NCBI GenBank assembly: GCA_040219515.1 | Contig: JAVJSI010000011.1 | Span: 124,001-188,000, forward strand | Origin: Acidimicrobiales bacterium | Lineage (GTDB): Bacteria; Actinomycetota; Acidimicrobiia; Acidimicrobiales; Aldehydirespiratoraceae | Reading direction: 5' to 3' | DNA length: 64,000 bases | Part shown: positions 52,755 through 61,348 of the stretch, in pieces | Layout: each line of letters begins with the position of its first letter | Position numbering within the stretch: position 1 is the first letter of the stretch | The notes under the pieces: model-generated | Seen by the model: only the letters and a program-made list of their open reading frames with translations | Told to the model about the DNA's origin: nothing | Database searches by the model: none | Program-made: the position numbers and the translations under genes

Positions 52755-53792
52755 GTGACCGAATTCCCCTCCCGCTACCGAACGGGCGACGACGAGCTCG
52801 ACCAGGAGCTCCTGAAACTGCTCGAGAAGGTCGATCCGGCCGACCACGAGTACGTGTTCGAACTCATGGTCTCGGCCCTCCGGCTCTCCCGCGAGGACGT
52901 GGACCGCGGCGAGCTGAAGATGGTGTCCGCTGCCGTGAAGGAGTTCCGCTACTCGTTCGGCGTGTTCGCACCCTACGACGGCATCCGCAAGTGCACGGTC
53001 TACGGGAGTGCCCGCACCGAGGTCGGCGACCCCGCCTACGTCGCGGCCCACGACTTCGCCCAGGCCATCACCGCGCACGACTGGATGGTCATCACCGGCG
53101 CCGGACCCGGGATCATGGAGGCGGCCCACGAAGGGGCCGGGGCCGAGATGAGCTTCGGTGTCAACATCGTCCTCCCGTTCGAGGCGATGGCCAACAAGGT
53201 CATCCTCGACGACCCGAAGCTCATCAACTTCAAGTACTTCTTCACCCGCAAGGTGATGTTCGTCAAGGAGTCGCACGGCTACGTGATGCTGCCGGGCGGA
53301 TTCGGCACGATGGACGAGGCGTTCGAGTTGCTCACCCTCATCCAGACGGGCAAATCCGTGCCCGCGCCCATCGTCCTGCTCGACCCTCCGGGCGGCACGT
53401 ACTGGAAGCTCTGGAAGGAGTTCGTCGAGATCGAGCTCCGTGACAACGGGTTGATCGCACCCGACGACCTGTCCCTCGTGATGGTGACCGACTCGATCGA
53501 CGCCGCCGTCGAGGAGATCTGCCGGTTCTACCGGACGTATCACTCGATCCGGTTCGTCGGCTCGCGCCTGGTGCTCCGGCTGCAGCGCGAGATCGGCGAC
53601 GAGGAACTCGCCCGTCTCAACGAGGACTTCGGACATGTCGTGGCGAAGGGCGAGATCGAGCGCATCGATCCCACCGAGGCCGAGGTTCGAGACGCCGACC
53701 ACATCGAACTCCACCGCATCGCCTTTCGTTTCGATCGACGGAGTTGGGCCGGGGTGCGTCGAATGATCGACGCCCTCAACGATGCCACCTGA
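52755..53792 (+). CDS. LOG-family Rossmann nucleotide-binding protein
   Basis: 345 residues. A helical N-terminal extension (1-75) precedes the LOG core with VYGSAR, VITGAGPGIMEAAHEGA and PGGFGTMDE, the PGGxGTxxE motif of cytokinin-activating LOG proteins and related phosphoribohydrolases. It is longer than classic LOG (about 190) because of the N-terminal and C-terminal extensions, as in the actinobacterial two-domain group. It probably cleaves a nucleoside monophosphate; substrate not assigned. Confidence 0.88.
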   Translation: MTEFPSRYRTGDDELDQELLKLLEKVDPADHEYVFELMVSALRLSREDVDRGELKMVSAAVKEFRYSFGVFAPYDGIRKCTVYGSARTEVGDPAYVAAHDFAQAITAHDWMVITGAGPGIMEAAHEGAGAEMSFGVNIVLPFEAMANKVILDDPKLINFKYFFTRKVMFVKESHGYVMLPGGFGTMDEAFELLTLIQTGKSVPAPIVLLDPPGGTYWKLWKEFVEIELRDNGLIAPDDLSLVMVTDSIDAAVEEICRFYRTYHSIRFVGSRLVLRLQREIGDEELARLNEDFGHVVAKGEIERIDPTEAEVRDADHIELHRIAFRFDRRSWAGVRRMIDALNDAT

Positions 53793-53801
53793 GCGGGCGA
53801 A

Positions 53802-54008
53802 CTAGGCGAAAGGATCGTCGTTCGGTTCGTCGAGGAGATGGATCGCCTTCTCCACTGCCCGCCGAGCGCGGGTCAGGCGCTTCTCGTCGACCGGCAGCTC
53901 CTGGCCCCCCGCGTCGATCGACTCGCGCAGCCGCTGAATGGCCAGGTCGGCCAGCTCCTCGGCGATCATCTCGAGCCGACTCCGGATCTCGTCGAATTCT
54001 CCTGCCAC
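53802..54008 (-). CDS. Small conserved helical protein
   Basis: 68 residues from GTG 54008, set by TACGGT 7 bases upstream. MIAEELADLAIQRLRESID and KRLTRARRAVEKAIHLL form two amphipathic helices seen in short actinobacterial proteins of unknown role. Divergent from the Cys-rich gene with the two -10 elements 17 bp apart. Confidence 0.75.
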   Translation of the reverse strand: MAGEFDEIRSRLEMIAEELADLAIQRLRESIDAGGQELPVDEKRLTRARRAVEKAIHLLDEPNDDPFA

Positions 54009-54015
54009 GCCGGAG

Positions 54016-54021
54016 ACCGTA
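54016..54021 (-). promoter_or_regulatory. Leaderless promoter -10 TACGGT for the 68-aa gene
   Basis: TACGGT, 7 bases, then GTG 54008. Confidence 0.5.
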
Positions 54022-54038
54022 TCGGCAGATGCCGGGGC

Positions 54039-54044
54039 TACCGT
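54039..54044 (+). promoter_or_regulatory. Leaderless promoter -10 TACCGT for the Cys-rich/McrB-like/McrC-like trio
   Basis: TACCGT, 6 bases, then ATG 54051. It is the only promoter candidate before the three-gene module. Confidence 0.55.
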
Positions 54045-54050
54045 CGCACA

Positions 54051-54809
54051 ATGGACGCGGCCGAACTCCACGAGTGGGTGACCTTCACTGACGACGACGG
54101 CAACAGCTGGCAGTTCGACGTCACCTTCATGATGAGCAACTACGGCTGCATCTACGGTCGAGGCTGTCCCGGGGTGTTCACCGAACTCGCCCCCGAATAC
54201 GAGCACGGCTGCTGTACCTATGGTGCTCATTTCGTCGACAAGGCCGATCGTCAGGCCACCCTGGCCCGGGCGGCCGAGCTCGGTCCCGACGAGTGGGAAC
54301 TGCGAGATCGGGCCGAGGAGATGGGCGGCCCGCTGGTGAAGAACGACGACGGCGACTGGGTCACCCAGACCGTCGACGACGCCTGCATCTTCCTGAATCG
54401 GCCCGGTTTCGCCAACGGTGCGGGGTGTGCGTTCCATCAGGCGGCCGTGGCTCGTGACGAACGCCCCCTCGACTGGAAACCGCAGGTCTGTTGGCAGCTG
54501 CCACTTCGCTTCGACGAGTGGACCGACCAGAACGACCACACGACGTACCTGTTGCGCGAGTGGAAACGCCGTGACTGGGGCGAAGGCGGAGCGGAGTTCG
54601 CCTGGTGGTGCACCGACGATCCGCTCGCGTTCAACGAGGATCGGCCGGTCTGGCGGTCGTTGCGCGACGAGATCGTCGAGCTCGTGGGCGAGGGTCCCTA
54701 CGAGAAGCTGGTCGACTACCTCGTCCACCGTGAGGCCACCCACCCCGAGGCACCGGTGTTCCTTCCTCACCCCCAGGTTCGCCGCCGCGACGAGAATCCC
54801 TCGATCTGA
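54051..54809 (+). CDS. Cysteine-rich conserved protein (YkgJ/DUF3109-like)
   Basis: 252 residues with clustered cysteines: CIYGRGCPG near 39-45, GCCTYG near 60, ACIFLNRPGFANGAGC near 110-125 and QVCW near 145. The pattern resembles Fe-S or zinc-chelating domains of the YkgJ/DUF3109 group; assignment is tentative. No signal peptide. It lies 37 bp before the McrB-like gene on the same strand and is expected to share its transcript. Confidence 0.65.
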   Translation: MDAAELHEWVTFTDDDGNSWQFDVTFMMSNYGCIYGRGCPGVFTELAPEYEHGCCTYGAHFVDKADRQATLARAAELGPDEWELRDRAEEMGGPLVKNDDGDWVTQTVDDACIFLNRPGFANGAGCAFHQAAVARDERPLDWKPQVCWQLPLRFDEWTDQNDHTTYLLREWKRRDWGEGGAEFAWWCTDDPLAFNEDRPVWRSLRDEIVELVGEGPYEKLVDYLVHREATHPEAPVFLPHPQVRRRDENPSI

Positions 54810-54846
54810 CGCTCAGGTCGGCCCGCTTGCGGCCGAAAGGAGCGTC

Positions 54847-55782
54847 GTGACTGCCTTTACCAGCGACGACCTCAATGCCGCGGCCGATGAAGCGGGGATG
54901 ATCTTCCCCGCCTACGTGATCGACCAGCTGGTCGCCGCCATCGACGCCGGCAAACACGTGATCCTCACCGGACCGCCCGGCACCGGCAAGACCACGCTCG
55001 CCTACATGGCATCAGAGGTCGCCCGCAAGGCGATGTTCTGCACCGGCTATCTGCCGACCACGGCCACGACCGAGTGGACGACCTTCGAGACGATCGGTGG
55101 CCTCCAGCCCACCGCCGAGGGACTCATCTTCCGCCCCGGCCTCTTCGTGGAAGCGATCGAGACCGGACGCTGGCTCGTCATCGACGAGCTGAATCGCTCG
55201 AACTTCGACCGTGCGTTCGGTCAGCTCTTCACCGTGCTGTCGGGTTCGGCCGTCGTGCTCCCGTTCAAGCGCAAGGGCTCGCCCCAGCCGCTGTCGCTCG
55301 TGCCCAGCGGTGTCGAGGCGCCCGACGACACCGACGTCATCCGGGTGTCGGCCAACTGGCGCATCATCGCCACGATGAACGTCTTCGACAAGAATCTGCT
55401 GTTCGAGATGTCCTACGCCCTCATGCGCCGCTTCGCGTTCATCGAGGTCGGCACACCGCCGGAGGGCGCCTATCGGGAACTCCTCCAGGGCAAGGGCGAG
55501 ATCGTGCAGCGTCTGCTCGGACTGCGCCAGTTCACCGATCTCGGCCCGGCCGTCTACCTCGATGCCGCCAAGTACGCGGCCCGTCGAGCCCGCGACGGCA
55601 TCTCCGAGTCCCGCCTGATCTACGAAGTCTTCTACGCCTACTTCCTCCCCCAGTTCGAGGGCATGGAAGAACGCCGGGCGATGACGCTCTACCGCACCGT
55701 GGCCGAGCATCTCGAACCCGCGGAGCAGCTCGAGGCACAGCGGACGATCAGCGACATCCTCGGTGTCGAGCTCGTGGTGTGA
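54847..55782 (+). CDS. McrB/MoxR-like AAA ATPase
   Basis: 311 residues from GTG 54847, with AAAGGAG upstream. Walker A is GPPGTGKTT (42-50) and Walker B is WLVIDELNR (about 107-115). ATMNVFDKN is sensor 1, and an Arg-Arg-Phe (MRRFAF) follows, as in McrB GTP/ATPases. No methyl-DNA-binding N domain is present. It ends overlapping the start of the McrC-like gene (GTGA), the usual McrB-McrC coupling. The motor part of a possible DNA-processing or defence module. Confidence 0.87.
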   Translation: MTAFTSDDLNAAADEAGMIFPAYVIDQLVAAIDAGKHVILTGPPGTGKTTLAYMASEVARKAMFCTGYLPTTATTEWTTFETIGGLQPTAEGLIFRPGLFVEAIETGRWLVIDELNRSNFDRAFGQLFTVLSGSAVVLPFKRKGSPQPLSLVPSGVEAPDDTDVIRVSANWRIIATMNVFDKNLLFEMSYALMRRFAFIEVGTPPEGAYRELLQGKGEIVQRLLGLRQFTDLGPAVYLDAAKYAARRARDGISESRLIYEVFYAYFLPQFEGMEERRAMTLYRTVAEHLEPAEQLEAQRTISDILGVELVV

Positions 55783-56789
55783 CCGGCCCTCGAATCGATC
55801 CCTTCGCCGGCACGCTCGAGGCCACCGCGGAGTTGTGGAGCCGGCTCGCCCGGCCCTTCGACATGGGCCACACCGTCGATGCCCTCCTCGGACTCTCGAC
55901 CGACGTGGTCGAACAACTCGTGGGTGTGCTCGTCGCCACGTGTGACGAGGCGGAGACGCTCCTCCACGGCATGCCGAAGATTCTCCGCACGCTGAAGACG
56001 TCGGTCGGTTCGAACAACGAACGGTGCATCGGCGAACTCCGCGGACCGGTGCAGTGGTCCGAGACGCTGGCCGCCCAGGCCTCGAGTCTCGGGAACCGCG
56101 ACGTCTTCGTCTGCTCCTCGACCCGGCGGGCGTACGACATCGAGGAGAATCAGGTGCTGGTCGGCGCCCTCCAGGCCGTTGCCCGCGCCGGCGCCGGTGT
56201 GGACATCGTGAGCCACGACTCCTACGAGGACGAAGGACTGCGCCGGGCCCGCCACAACGCCAAAGTGGCCCGCCGCTACCTGGATCACCGCACCCTCGAG
56301 GCGATCGAGGTGAAGGGCCGGCCCAGTCCCCGCGCCATCAAGCGCACACGTAGTGGAAAGACCAGCGCCGCCTACCGGCCGGCGCTGGCCATGCTCGAGC
56401 GGGTCAACGAGCCCCTCTCGCTCGACGAGCTGTCGCCGTACTGCGACCGCCGCACCCGCGTGCAGCACGGCGTGCTGATCGGTGTCGTCGAGGAACTCGA
56501 GTCCCGCGGTATGCGCGTTCCGGCCCTGCGGGCCGAGGGCGGTTCGCTCTTCGCCGGGCCGGTGGAGTTCATCCATCCGCGCCGACGCGGTGATCGCTCA
56601 CGGTTGCACGGGCTCCTCATCGGCAACGTCCTCGTCGACGTGCCGGAGAGTCTCAAGAATCTCGATCGTGCCGCCGCCGAGGCGGAGTTGCGGACCCGAT
56701 CCCACGGTCGGCGGGTGGTGCCCATCGTCGATGCCGACGACATCGTGCACGCGGTCGACGTCGCCGTGATCGCCGCTCGGGGCGGCTGA
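55779..56789 (+). CDS. McrC/DUF2357-like partner protein without visible nuclease motif
   Basis: 336 residues from GTG 55779, overlapping the AAA gene. CIGELRGPVQWSETLAAQ and RAYDIEENQVLVGALQAV match the McrC/DUF2357 N-terminal pattern (RG-x-x-x-W-x-x-T ... EN-x-x-L). The C-terminal half (RLHGLLIGNVLVDVPESL) has no PD-(D/E)xK signature that I can see. If it is a McrC relative, it would be a regulator or stimulator rather than an endonuclease. Function inferred only from the adjacent AAA gene. Confidence 0.65.
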   Translation: MTGPRIDPFAGTLEATAELWSRLARPFDMGHTVDALLGLSTDVVEQLVGVLVATCDEAETLLHGMPKILRTLKTSVGSNNERCIGELRGPVQWSETLAAQASSLGNRDVFVCSSTRRAYDIEENQVLVGALQAVARAGAGVDIVSHDSYEDEGLRRARHNAKVARRYLDHRTLEAIEVKGRPSPRAIKRTRSGKTSAAYRPALAMLERVNEPLSLDELSPYCDRRTRVQHGVLIGVVEELESRGMRVPALRAEGGSLFAGPVEFIHPRRRGDRSRLHGLLIGNVLVDVPESLKNLDRAAAEAELRTRSHGRRVVPIVDADDIVHAVDVAVIAARGG

Positions 56790-56839
56790 GCCGGCCCCAT
56801 CGGTGTCACCCGCCGCCTTCCGGTGTAGGAAGGGGCGAC

Positions 56840-58537
56840 GTGAAGAAGTATCTCGCCGCCGCTCGAGGCGGCAACGATGTCCGACTCCTGGCTGCCTCGG
56901 TTGCGACCGGTGTCATCGTCGCGGTCATCGTGGCGATCTTCGAGGCGCTCACGCAGCCCGTGTTGTTCGAGTGGCTCCTGGACCAGTCACTACCGGTGCT
57001 CATGGCCGCGCCGATCGTGGGAATCGGTGTGGCGCAGCTGATCCTGCGCTACGTCGGTCGGGGCACGTCGACGTCGACGTCCGACGAGTACATCCGTGTC
57101 TTTCACGAACGACAGCCGCGACTCCCGGTCGCCGAACTTCCCGGGAAGCTGCTCGCGGGCGTTGCCACCATCGGCATGGGTGGGGCGATGGGGCTCGAAG
57201 GCCCGTCGATCTATGCTGGCTCGTCGCTCGGCCTCTGGGTGCACGAGAAGACGGGTGGGTTCCTGCATCGCGACGAAGCCCGGATGCTGCTCACGGCGGG
57301 TGCTGCGGCCGGCGTGGCCGCCGTCTTCAAGGCGCCGGCGACCGGCGTCATCTTCGCGATGGAGGCGCCCTATCGAGACGACGTCACCCCGCAAGCCCTC
57401 CTCCCGTCGTTGCTGGCCGCGGCGGCCAGCTACGCCACCTACGTCTCGCTGGTCGGTACCGAGCCGGTCATTCCGTTCTTCGCGGAGGGAAGCGTCTTCC
57501 TCGAGGAGGAGGGCGGCGTCTCGGTGCTCGGTGTCGATCTCGTCGACCTTCTCGGCGCGCTGGCCATCGGCATCGCCGCCGGACTCGGCGGCCGAGGGTT
57601 CGCCTGGCTGATCCGCAAGGCGAAGACCGGGGCCAAGACCGTCCCGCTGCCCACACGTCTCGCCACCGGTGGCGTCGCGCTCGCCGCACTCGCCTGGATC
57701 GGCCAGGAGGCCTTCGGCGAGCCGCTCACCCTCGGGCCGGGCACCGAGGCCATGGGCTGGGTGGTCGGTGGTCGCGGGATGGGCCTGATCGCGCTCCTCT
57801 TCGGTCTGCGGATCGCGGCCACGATGGCGACGGCCTTCGCGGGCGGCGTGGGTGGCATGTTCATCCCCCTGGCCGTGCTCGGCGTGGTCCTGGGCGAGTT
57901 CGTCGGCGTCGCGTTGGGTGAAACCGACACGACCCTCTACCCCATCCTCGGCCTCGCGGCCTTCCTCGGCGCCGGTTATCGCGCCCCGATCGCGGCGGTC
58001 ATGTTCGTCGCCGAATCCACGGGTGGAGTGGGTTCGTTCGTCGTCCCCGCGCTGGTTGCTGCGGCGGTGAGCCAGGTGGTTGCCGGCCCGGTCTCGGTGG
58101 CCGACTATCAGCGGGCGAAACGGCTCGGCCACCTGGAACGACGCTTCACGCTGCCGCTCACCTCGATCCTGTCGACCGACGTCTTCACGGTGCCCTCCGA
58201 CGCCACGGTGTCGGAGTTCGTCTACGTGCACGTCCTCGGCCGACGCGAGCGCATCGTGCCCGTGGTCGACGGCGGCCGATTCAAGGGCATGGCACGGCTC
58301 GAGGACATCTCCGGGCTCGATCGCGACCAATGGGAGCACACGACGGTCGGTGAGTCGATGGACACCGACCTGCCGACCGGTCAACCGTCGTGGACGCTGC
58401 GCGACGCCGTGGCCGCGATGGAGATGTCGAGCACCGACGTCCTCGCGGTCACCGATGGTGACGGCAACTTCGTCGGCGTGGTCACCGCCGACGAGATCCT
58501 GAAGCTCGACGAGATCCTCGACGAGACGGGCGGCTGA
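56840..58537 (+). CDS. CLC-family chloride channel/transporter with two CBS domains
   Basis: 565 residues from GTG 56840. The N-terminal CLC membrane domain (about 1-420) has GLEGPS (gating Glu about 118) and GVAAVFKAPATGVIFAMEA. The usual GSGIP selectivity motif is replaced by a TSTSTSDEY stretch in the corresponding loop. Two CBS domains follow (about 445-500 and 515-565). It moves anions across the membrane, possibly coupled to protons because the gating Glu is kept. The CBS pair could bind adenine nucleotides. Confidence 0.88.
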   Translation: MKKYLAAARGGNDVRLLAASVATGVIVAVIVAIFEALTQPVLFEWLLDQSLPVLMAAPIVGIGVAQLILRYVGRGTSTSTSDEYIRVFHERQPRLPVAELPGKLLAGVATIGMGGAMGLEGPSIYAGSSLGLWVHEKTGGFLHRDEARMLLTAGAAAGVAAVFKAPATGVIFAMEAPYRDDVTPQALLPSLLAAAASYATYVSLVGTEPVIPFFAEGSVFLEEEGGVSVLGVDLVDLLGALAIGIAAGLGGRGFAWLIRKAKTGAKTVPLPTRLATGGVALAALAWIGQEAFGEPLTLGPGTEAMGWVVGGRGMGLIALLFGLRIAATMATAFAGGVGGMFIPLAVLGVVLGEFVGVALGETDTTLYPILGLAAFLGAGYRAPIAAVMFVAESTGGVGSFVVPALVAAAVSQVVAGPVSVADYQRAKRLGHLERRFTLPLTSILSTDVFTVPSDATVSEFVYVHVLGRRERIVPVVDGGRFKGMARLEDISGLDRDQWEHTTVGESMDTDLPTGQPSWTLRDAVAAMEMSSTDVLAVTDGDGNFVGVVTADEILKLDEILDETGG

Positions 58538-58747
58538 TCAGTCGCCGTCGGCGCTGTCTTCCGTGTCGTCGGCGGCCGAGTCGTCGAACTCGTCGGCCCA
58601 GGCGAGATGCTCGGGCTTGAGCTCTCCCCCTTCGCCATCGTCGAAACTGTCGAGGAGAGCGTCGAAGTCGCCATCGTGTGAGCGTTTCAGCTCACGGGCT
58701 TCTTCATAGCGCCGGTGTCGCCCCTTCTTCACCTGATGAGCTCCCAT
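58538..58747 (-). CDS. Small acidic conserved protein
   Basis: 69 residues. The N-terminal half is basic (KKGRHRRYEEARELKRSHDG) and the C-terminal half very acidic (DEFDDSAADDTEDSADGD). A TACAAT -10 element (58774-58769) lies 21 bases before the ATG. Unrecognised family; the stop abuts the CLC gene stop. Confidence 0.55.
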   Translation of the reverse strand: MGAHQVKKGRHRRYEEARELKRSHDGDFDALLDSFDDGEGGELKPEHLAWADEFDDSAADDTEDSADGD

Positions 58748-58800
58748 TCGACAACGTCAAGACCACCGATTGTAGCCCCCGTTGACGTCATCCACCCACG

Positions 58801-59970
58801 TCAGCCGACAGGTCGACCGGAACGTTCTTCGAGAACGACGGCGCCCGCCTCGAACGCGAGGGCGGCATCGCCCGAAACGAGCCGCCGAATCGGTCCCCCG
58901 GCGAGGTCGGCCCGCCATCCCGAAGCCAGCCGGGCATCGTCGTCGCCCCGCACCAGGGCCTCGACGTCGGCCCGTGTGGCCAACAGGGCCGGGTCGAGTG
59001 AGCGGTCGTGGGCCAACTGGTTGACCCACGCCGCGACGAGGGCGACCGCGGGCCGGAGGTCACGGGTGTCGGCAGCACGGCGCGGGGGTCGGGGCGGCTG
59101 CCAGTCCGACGCCACGCCGTCGGCGACGGCCTCGAGAATCGCCGGGCCGATCGAGCCCTTCGCGACGCCCTTGTCCACGCCGCGCACGCGCGCGAGCGCA
59201 TCGAGGTCGGTCGGGGCGGCCTGCGCCACGCCCACCACTGCGATGTCGGACAGCACGAATCGCACCGGCTGGTCGATCTCGGCCGCGCGGCGTTCGCGCC
59301 AGCCGGCCACCGCCCGCACCACCGTGAGCGCCTTGCCCTTGAGGTGGCGGGCCTCCTTGATCTTTCGCCAGGCCTCGTCGGGATCGCGAGGGCCGCGCCA
59401 CCGGGTACGCATGATCTCGCACTCGTCGTCGGCCCACGCCACGCGACCGAAGGACTCGAGCTGTTCCACGAGGCGATCGTGGAGTTCGAGCAGGCGTTCG
59501 ACATCCGACGCGGCGTAGTCGAGCTGGGCCTTGCCGAGGGGACGGACGAGCCAGTCGGTCATCCGATTTCCCTTGGGCAGCTGCACACCCAGTTCGCGCT
59601 CGTGCAACGAGGCCAACGACGGGGTCGACATGCCGAGGAAGCCGGCCGCGATCTGAGTGTCGAACAGCCGTCGGGGCACGGCCCCCGTGGCGAGTTCGAG
59701 CACCTCGAGGTCCTGCGATGCAGCGTGGAGCACGGCCAAGGTGTCGCTCTCCATCACCGGGCGCAACGGGGCCAGATCGACCGCGAGTGGATCGATCAGC
59801 ACGAGATCACCGGGCCAGGCGATCTGCACCAGCGCCACCTTCGGCCAGTAGGTGCGTTCGCGATGGAACTCGGTGTCGAGGGCGTAGCGGGGCTGTGCGA
59901 GCAGGGCTTCGACGACGGCGTCGAGATCCTGTTGACGATCGATGATGCGATAGTCGGCCGCTCGGCTCAT
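58801..59970 (-). CDS. rnd: Ribonuclease D-type 3'-5' exonuclease with HRDC domains
   Basis: 389 residues from ATG 59970 (TGATG overlap with the upstream gene). The DEDD exonuclease motifs are D32-T-E34 (LDTEFHRERTYWPK), HAASQDLEVL, FDTQIAAGFLG and the YAASDVERLL Tyr/Asp of DEDDy enzymes. C-terminal HRDC-like helical domains follow. It trims the 3' ends of tRNA and other stable RNAs. Confidence 0.92.
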   Translation of the reverse strand: MSRAADYRIIDRQQDLDAVVEALLAQPRYALDTEFHRERTYWPKVALVQIAWPGDLVLIDPLAVDLAPLRPVMESDTLAVLHAASQDLEVLELATGAVPRRLFDTQIAAGFLGMSTPSLASLHERELGVQLPKGNRMTDWLVRPLGKAQLDYAASDVERLLELHDRLVEQLESFGRVAWADDECEIMRTRWRGPRDPDEAWRKIKEARHLKGKALTVVRAVAGWRERRAAEIDQPVRFVLSDIAVVGVAQAAPTDLDALARVRGVDKGVAKGSIGPAILEAVADGVASDWQPPRPPRRAADTRDLRPAVALVAAWVNQLAHDRSLDPALLATRADVEALVRGDDDARLASGWRADLAGGPIRRLVSGDAALAFEAGAVVLEERSGRPVG

Positions 59971-60869
59971 CAGCTGTCGCCGGCGCTGACGGGCTGTCCG
60001 GCCTCGATCCACGCGCCCATGCCCCCGGCGACGTTGACGGCGTCGACGCCCTGGGAGCGCAGGAACTCGACCGCGCGGGCGCTGCGGCCGCCTTTGGCGC
60101 AGATGACGTAGACGGGTCGGCCGCTGGGGAACCGCTCGACCGAATCGGTCACCGTGCCCAGCGGAACCAGCGTGGCGCCGTCGATGTGGGCTTCCTCCCA
60201 CTCGTCGTCCTCGCGCACATCGAACACCGGCGCACCTTCGTCGAGCTTGCGGGCGAGGTCGTTGACGTCGATTTCCGGCATGTCCATTCGAGCGATGCTA
60301 GCGAGGTCCTCGGGTCGGTCGGCATCGTGGAACCAGGCGGGATCGCCGCCGAGCACCTCGGCGACCTCCAGCGAGTCGACCGCATCCCTCGGTGCCCGCA
60401 CGCCCGCCTCGAATCGGGCCCTGAGGGCCGGGAGCGCCGATCGCCGCCACACCGCGTGCATCCACTGCGTCCGGCCGTCGACGACCGGTACGGCCACATC
60501 GGCCGTACCGAGCGCGCCGACGACGCGGGCGACCGCGCTCGCCGAGGCATCGGTGAGGTCACACGACAGCACCGCGACCAGCTCGGTGTCGAGCGCCGAC
60601 AGCGCAGTGATGATCCCGCCGAGAGGACCCTCCCCCGGCCACCGATCGTCGACGACCGTGAGACCGAGACGTTCGAGCGCCGCCCGATCCCCGCCGACGA
60701 CGACGACCGGATCCGCACCGGCGGCGGTCAGGGCGCTGACCGCCCGTTCGACCAGTGCGACACCGTCGATGGTGATGAGCGACTTGTCGGTGCCCATGCG
60801 GCGGGACCGTCCGCCGGCGAGCACTGTCCCTCCGAACCCGGTGCCGCCGAGGCGGCCCGGTGCGATCAC
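59970..60869 (-). CDS. MobA-like nucleotidyltransferase fused to a rhodanese domain
   Basis: 299 residues from GTG 60869 (GTGA overlap with DUF3151). Residues about 12-195 have the MobA/IspD-like core LAGGRSRRMGTDKSL and a later SCDLTDA (metal site). Residues about 205-295 form a rhodanese with the active loop ICAKGGRSARA (catalytic Cys about 257). MobA attaches GMP to molybdopterin, and rhodaneses move sulfane sulfur. The fusion suggests coupling of cofactor maturation to sulfur transfer, or use of the N domain on another substrate. No molybdopterin-pathway genes are in the window. Confidence 0.85.
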   Translation of the reverse strand: MIAPGRLGGTGFGGTVLAGGRSRRMGTDKSLITIDGVALVERAVSALTAAGADPVVVVGGDRAALERLGLTVVDDRWPGEGPLGGIITALSALDTELVAVLSCDLTDASASAVARVVGALGTADVAVPVVDGRTQWMHAVWRRSALPALRARFEAGVRAPRDAVDSLEVAEVLGGDPAWFHDADRPEDLASIARMDMPEIDVNDLARKLDEGAPVFDVREDDEWEEAHIDGATLVPLGTVTDSVERFPSGRPVYVICAKGGRSARAVEFLRSQGVDAVNVAGGMGAWIEAGQPVSAGDS

Positions 60870-61291
60870 TCGGCCGGGGGCCAGTCGGGATCGAGTTGCT
60901 TGAGGAAGAGGGCGCAGCGCTCGTCCTCGTCGGTCTCGTCGATCTCGGCCGCCATGCGCTGGAGTCCGCTGAGCGCCCGCAGGAACCCGCGGTTGGTCTC
61001 GTTGCGCCACCGCACGAAGCCACTCCCCCGCCATCCGCTGGCCCGCAGACGGTCGAGTCCGCGGTGATAGCCGGTGCGGTACGCGGCGTAGGCCAGCGCC
61101 GGTTCGTCGACGGCGTCGCCGAGCGACGCCCAGGCGGCCAGGAACATCGGCCATTCGGCACAGACCGCGCCGATCGCGGCGACCGGTTCGTCGGCAGTGA
61201 GCGCCGATTCCAGGGCGGCCAGCGCCTCGGGCGGTTCGGGGGCGAGCACCGTGTCGGGCGGGCCCTCTCGGTACAGGTTCACGTCGGTCAT
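60866..61291 (-). CDS. DUF3151 family protein
   Basis: 141 residues, all-alpha. DTVLAPEPPEALAALESALTADEPV and GSGFVRWRNETNRGFLRALSGLQ match actinobacterial DUF3151, whose function is unknown. The start is fixed by TAGGCT 6 bases upstream of the ATG. First gene of the operon DUF3151, MobA-rhodanese, RNase D. Confidence 0.9.
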   Translation of the reverse strand: MTDVNLYREGPPDTVLAPEPPEALAALESALTADEPVAAIGAVCAEWPMFLAAWASLGDAVDEPALAYAAYRTGYHRGLDRLRASGWRGSGFVRWRNETNRGFLRALSGLQRMAAEIDETDEDERCALFLKQLDPDWPPAE

Positions 61292-61297
61292 GGCAGG

Positions 61298-61303
61298 AGC
61301 CTA
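61298..61303 (-). promoter_or_regulatory. Leaderless promoter -10 TAGGCT for the DUF3151 operon
   Basis: TAGGCT, 6 bases, then ATG 61291. Divergent to the leaderless promoter at 61337, 33 bp away. Confidence 0.6.
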
Positions 61304-61336
61304 GCGACGCGGTCCCTCGACCTCGGATCGCACGCC

Positions 61337-61342
61337 TACAGT
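61337..61342 (+). promoter_or_regulatory. Leaderless promoter -10 TACAGT for the 110-aa membrane protein gene
   Basis: TACAGT, 6 bases, then GTG 61349. Confidence 0.5.
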
Positions 61343-61348
61343 CGTCCC

